Source: Thermoplasmatota archaeon (GTDB lineage: Bacteria > Pseudomonadota > Gammaproteobacteria > Burkholderiales > Thiobacillaceae). Taken from it: DNA of 7,982 nt. This document shows, piece after piece, positions 5,725 through 7,982 of this stretch (positions are counted from its first letter, which is position 1; each line of letters opens with the position of its first letter). The notes under the pieces were generated by a model. That model saw nothing but the letters and a program-made list of their open reading frames with translations, was not told where the DNA came from and ran no database searches. Location of the stretch: positions 1 through 7,982 of the forward strand of contig JAMCVR010000027.1 in assembly GCA_023475455.1 (NCBI GenBank), written 5' to 3'. A program made the position numbers and the translations under genes.

Positions 5725-6474
5725 ATGTCGCTCGTCTGCCCACAATGCGGGAGCGACAAGATCCGCAGCGGCACGCTGCACGCCCATGACGGCGTGCGCC
5801 ATCTGCTGCTGCACGCACCACTGCGCTGCCGCGATTGCCGCCATCGCTTCTGGGTGTTCAACCCGTTCAAGCCCCTGTTGCTGCTGGCCGGCGTCGGCGC
5901 GCTGGTCGGCGTGACGGCCTGGTTTGCGCTCGGTCAGCATGCGGCCATGCCGGCAGCGCAGGCGCCCGCCAGTCTGCCGCACGCCCGCGCCGCGCAGGGC
6001 GACGCCGAAGCGCAGCTGCAGTTGGGCCTGCGCTACGCCGAGGGCGATGGCGTGATCCAGAACGACAAGGAAGCGGCCAGGTGGTTTGCCTTGGCTGCCA
6101 GGCAGGGACTGCCCGAAGCGCAATATCAATACGGCCTGGTACTGCTGCAGGGACGCGGGGTGGTGCAGGACTACAAGGCGGCCTTCAGCTGGATCGAAAA
6201 GCCCGCGCAACGCGGCTACGCCAAGGCGCAGTACAGCCTGGGCGAACTCTACCGCTACGGCACCGGTACCGCGATCGACAAGGCGCGGGCCTATCTGTGG
6301 TTCAACCTCGCCGCCGCGCAGGGCGTGGAGGCCGCCGCCAAGGCACGCGACAGCCTGGCGTGGCAGCTGAAGCCCGAGCAGATCGCGGCGATGCAGGAAG
6401 AGGCGCGGCGGATGAGCCAGGCTGCAACCCAGGCCGCCCCGGCCGCAGCACCGGCAGCGCCCGCCACACCGTGA
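5725..6474 (+). CDS. Zinc-ribbon, membrane-anchored Sel1-repeat protein
   Basis: This 249-residue protein begins with a zinc-ribbon-like pair, CPQC (5-8) and CRDC (35-38), followed by HRFW. A single membrane helix follows (about 48-70), then three Sel1-like repeats of 36 residues each (about 94-129, 130-165, 166-201), recognisable by repeated AEAQLQLGLRYAEGDGV / EAQYQYGLVLLQGRGV / AKAQYSLGELYRYGTG segments. The tail is Ala/Pro-rich. Predicted topology is zinc ribbon in the cytoplasm and repeats in the periplasm. Sel1 repeats are protein-protein scaffolds; the partner is unknown, but the gene starts 8 bases after the lipoprotein cytochrome stop, so a role in assembling or sensing that cytochrome pair is a reasonable guess. 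No clear Shine-Dalgarno is visible, which fits coupled translation. The start is supported by the early CPQC motif. Confidence 0.88.
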   Translation: MSLVCPQCGSDKIRSGTLHAHDGVRHLLLHAPLRCRDCRHRFWVFNPFKPLLLLAGVGALVGVTAWFALGQHAAMPAAQAPASLPHARAAQGDAEAQLQLGLRYAEGDGVIQNDKEAARWFALAARQGLPEAQYQYGLVLLQGRGVVQDYKAAFSWIEKPAQRGYAKAQYSLGELYRYGTGTAIDKARAYLWFNLAAAQGVEAAAKARDSLAWQLKPEQIAAMQEEARRMSQAATQAAPAAAPAAPATP

Positions 6475-6489
6475 TTTTTTCAGCTTCAT

Positions 6490-6516
6490 GGATGCGCGGG
6501 CATGCCGCCCGCATCC
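6490..6516. other. Strong hairpin after the cytochrome operon
   Basis: GGATGC (6490-6495) pairs with GCATCC (6511-6516), and GGGC (6498-6501) with GCCC (6507-6510), giving about ten GC-rich pairs with a two-base bulge and a five-base loop. It lies 15 bases beyond the Sel1-protein stop. A six-T run (6475-6480) precedes rather than follows it, so it is not a textbook intrinsic terminator on either strand. It may still stop transcription or protect the 3' end of the operon mRNA. Confidence 0.45.
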
Positions 6517-6583
6517 CTATCCAGGCGATTGATCCGGGCCCGATTCCGGGCAGTGCATCGGTCAGCTCCGCCGATCATCCTGT

Positions 6584-6600
6584 CTTAAGACTGGCTTAAG
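6584..6600 (+). promoter_or_regulatory. PmrA/BasR-type operator upstream of the LTA-synthase-like gene
   Basis: CTTAAG-ACTGG-CTTAAG is a direct repeat of two identical hexamers with a 5-base spacer. This matches the known PmrA (BasR) box, YTTAAK-N5-YTTAAK, at every position. The 11-base repeat period (6580-6590 and 6591-6601, nine of eleven identical) is typical for OmpR-family response regulators. The box ends 41 bases before the downstream ATG, where it would overlap or adjoin a -35 region; no strong -10 is visible (best CGGAAT, 6618-6623), as expected for an activator-dependent promoter. Related regulators (QseB, PhoB) use similar repeats, so the exact regulator is uncertain. Confidence 0.55.
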
Positions 6601-6641
6601 TTGCGGCAACGAAACTGCGGAATGCCCGATTGGAGGGTGCC

Positions 6642-7982
6642 ATGCATCTCACCGCGCGTTTGCGCTTCATAAGCCTGGCGGCGATTGCCGCATCGTATCC
6701 GCTGACCGTCTGGCTGGCCGCCGGCTTCCTGTCGCTGCACACGGCCCTGCGCGGCGCGCTGCTTGCGCAGACCTGGCACGCCGCGCACCTGACCCTTGCC
6801 TCGGCCGCCGCGGTGCTGGGTACCGGCCTGGCGTTTGATCTGGTCACGCTGGGGCTGGCGCTGCCGGCGCTGCTCATGCTGGAAGCTGCGCTCGGCACTC
6901 GCAAGCCGGCCGGACGCGCGCGGCGCGGACTGGTGCTGGCCGTCGCCGCGTTCGGCCTGTTCGCGCTGGGTTTCGGCGTGCTGGCCGAATGGTTCTTCTG
7001 GGACGAGTTCGGCTTGCGCTTCAACTTCATCGCGGTGGATTACCTGGTCTATACGCGCGAAGTGGTCGGCAACATCCGCGAAAGCTTCCCGGTCGGCACC
7101 CTGCTCGGTGCGCTGGCTGTCGCCACGCTGGCGCTGGTGTGGGCGAGCCGCGGCTGGCTGCGGCGCGCCGCCCATCCTGCCGCCACACGCCGCAGCCGCA
7201 TCGCGGTATGGCTGGCGAGCGTGACGGTGGCCGCCTGGCTGGCGGCGGTGTGGTCGATGGATGCGCGCCGCGGCGCCAACGAATACCAGAAAGAGTTGTC
7301 TGCCAACGGCCTGTACAGCCTGGTCTACGCCTTCGGCAACAACGAGATCGACTATTTCGACTTCTACGCCACGCGCCCGCAAAGGGTTGCCGCACCGGTT
7401 GCGGCCTTGCCGCGCATCGTGTCCGCCACGCCGCCGAAGAACGTCGTCATCGTCACGCTGGAAAGCCTGTCGTCGAGCTTCATGGCGCACGGCGGCGACA
7501 CCCGCGGCCTCACCCCCAACCTCGACCGCCTGGCCGGCGAGAGCCTGTTTCTCGCCAACCTGCGCGCAACCGGCAACCGCACCGTGCGCGGGCTGGAAGC
7601 GCTCTCGCTCGCCATCCCGCCGCTGCCCGGCCATTCGATCATCTGGCGCAAGGACAACCAGAATCTGGAAACCCTGGGCGCGGTGCTGGCCGACCATGGC
7701 TACGTCAACCGCTTCCTGTACGGTGGTTATGCGCGCTTCGACAACATGGACGCCTATTTCGCCGGCAACCATTACCAGCCGATCGACCGCAGCCGGTTTC
7801 CCGAACGCCATCGCGGCTTCGGCAACATCTGGGGGCTGGCCGACGAGCACCTGTACGACTACGCGCTGGAGCAGATGGACCGCGACGCCGCCAGCGGCAG
7901 GCCCTTCCTGATGCACCTGATGACCACGTCCAACCACACCCCCTTCACCTTCCCGGAAGGCCTGTCGTCGAGCTTCATGGCG
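6642..7982 (+). CDS. LTA synthase family protein (membrane phosphotransferase), 3' end cut by the window
   Basis: The open frame runs 447 codons to the window edge without a stop. About five membrane helices occupy the N-terminal half (near 10-31, 50-82, 96-118, 150-168, 187-205), followed by a periplasmic alkaline-phosphatase-superfamily domain from about 265. Family landmarks are NVVIVTLESLS (267-277, E274 as predicted metal ligand), GLTPNLDRLAGESLF, RATGNRTVRGLEAL (T314 as predicted nucleophile), FLYGGYARFDNMDAYF, FGNIWGLADE and the MTTSNHTPFTFPEG segment; the later Asp-His metal ligands lie outside the window. Such enzymes transfer phosphoglycerol or phosphoethanolamine-type groups to envelope glycans or lipids; the substrate here is unknown. 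The start ATG at 6642 has GGAGGG at 6632-6637. A PmrA-like box lies upstream. The last 27 bases look abnormal because they repeat 7461-7487, so the final residues (about 441-447) should be distrusted. Confidence 0.9.
   Translation, partial: MHLTARLRFISLAAIAASYPLTVWLAAGFLSLHTALRGALLAQTWHAAHLTLASAAAVLGTGLAFDLVTLGLALPALLMLEAALGTRKPAGRARRGLVLAVAAFGLFALGFGVLAEWFFWDEFGLRFNFIAVDYLVYTREVVGNIRESFPVGTLLGALAVATLALVWASRGWLRRAAHPAATRRSRIAVWLASVTVAAWLAAVWSMDARRGANEYQKELSANGLYSLVYAFGNNEIDYFDFYATRPQRVAAPVAALPRIVSATPPKNVVIVTLESLSSSFMAHGGDTRGLTPNLDRLAGESLFLANLRATGNRTVRGLEALSLAIPPLPGHSIIWRKDNQNLETLGAVLADHGYVNRFLYGGYARFDNMDAYFAGNHYQPIDRSRFPERHRGFGNIWGLADEHLYDYALEQMDRDAASGRPFLMHLMTTSNHTPFTFPEGLSSSFMA
7461..7487 (+). 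repeat. First copy of a 27-base near-identical direct repeat
   Basis: These bases encode ESLSSSFMA around the predicted metal-ligand Glu274. They recur at 7956-7982 with one mismatch, in the same reading frame and 495 bases apart. Confidence 0.8.
7956..7982 (+). repeat. Second copy of the 27-base repeat, at the very end of the window
   Basis: It encodes EGLSSSFMA in place of the expected family continuation after FPEG (usually RIDIP-like). The match to 7461-7487 is 26 of 27 bases and extends exactly to the last base. An assembly or chimera artefact is the simplest explanation; an in-frame 495-base tandem duplication is the alternative. Confidence 0.8.

Noticed and set aside
6475..6480. Intrinsic terminator from the six-T run after the Sel1-protein stop
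   Set aside because: No stable hairpin lies immediately upstream of the T-run; the strong hairpin lies downstream of it.
6585..7937. A 450-codon open frame on the minus strand
   Set aside because: It is antisense to the LTA-synthase-like gene, which has clear family motifs, membrane helices and a good Shine-Dalgarno. The minus-strand frame has shadow composition.
1..7982. CRISPR array, insertion sequence or prophage
   Set aside because: No regularly spaced repeats, transposase, integrase or phage genes were seen.

Overview
The window is GC-rich, densely coded bacterial DNA. The gene content suggests a respiratory betaproteobacterium, perhaps of the Nitrosomonadales/Thiobacillus type: small c5-type cytochromes, a standalone DUF971 protein and an LTA-synthase-like envelope enzyme. 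The genus is inference only; there is no rRNA or other marker to fix it.

Left half, minus strand (3985 down to 5): four genes read in one direction with almost no space between them. In transcription order they are a DUF971 protein (GBBH-like N-terminal domain), a B12-binding/radical SAM protein ending in a Cys-Cys-Ala-Glu-Pro tail, an ATP-grasp ligase-like protein and a fructosamine-kinase-family protein. Gaps are 9 and 7 bases, and the last pair overlaps as ATGA. The last three look like a dedicated pathway (radical chemistry, ATP-dependent ligation, phosphorylation) whose product I cannot name. The kinase carries an in-frame 54-base insertion made of two hairpins, which looks like a small palindromic repeat element inside a coding region.

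Middle: a tRNA-Arg (anticodon CCG) on the minus strand, with its own likely promoter and an encoded CCA. The divergent region to its right holds a TATAAT promoter for the plus-strand genes.

Right half, plus strand: a cytochrome operon (4320-6474) encoding a membrane-anchored dihaem c5-type cytochrome, a monohaem c5-type lipoprotein with a long Ala/Pro arm, and a zinc-ribbon/membrane-helix/Sel1-repeat protein. The two cytochromes share three related haem modules and probably pass electrons in the periplasm. After a 167-base intergenic region with a strong hairpin and a near-perfect PmrA/BasR-type operator comes a multi-pass LTA-synthase-family phosphotransferase (6642 onward), cut by the window end. 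Its last 27 bases nearly duplicate a segment 495 bases upstream that includes a metal-ligand codon. This is either a contig-end artefact or the start of an in-frame duplication.
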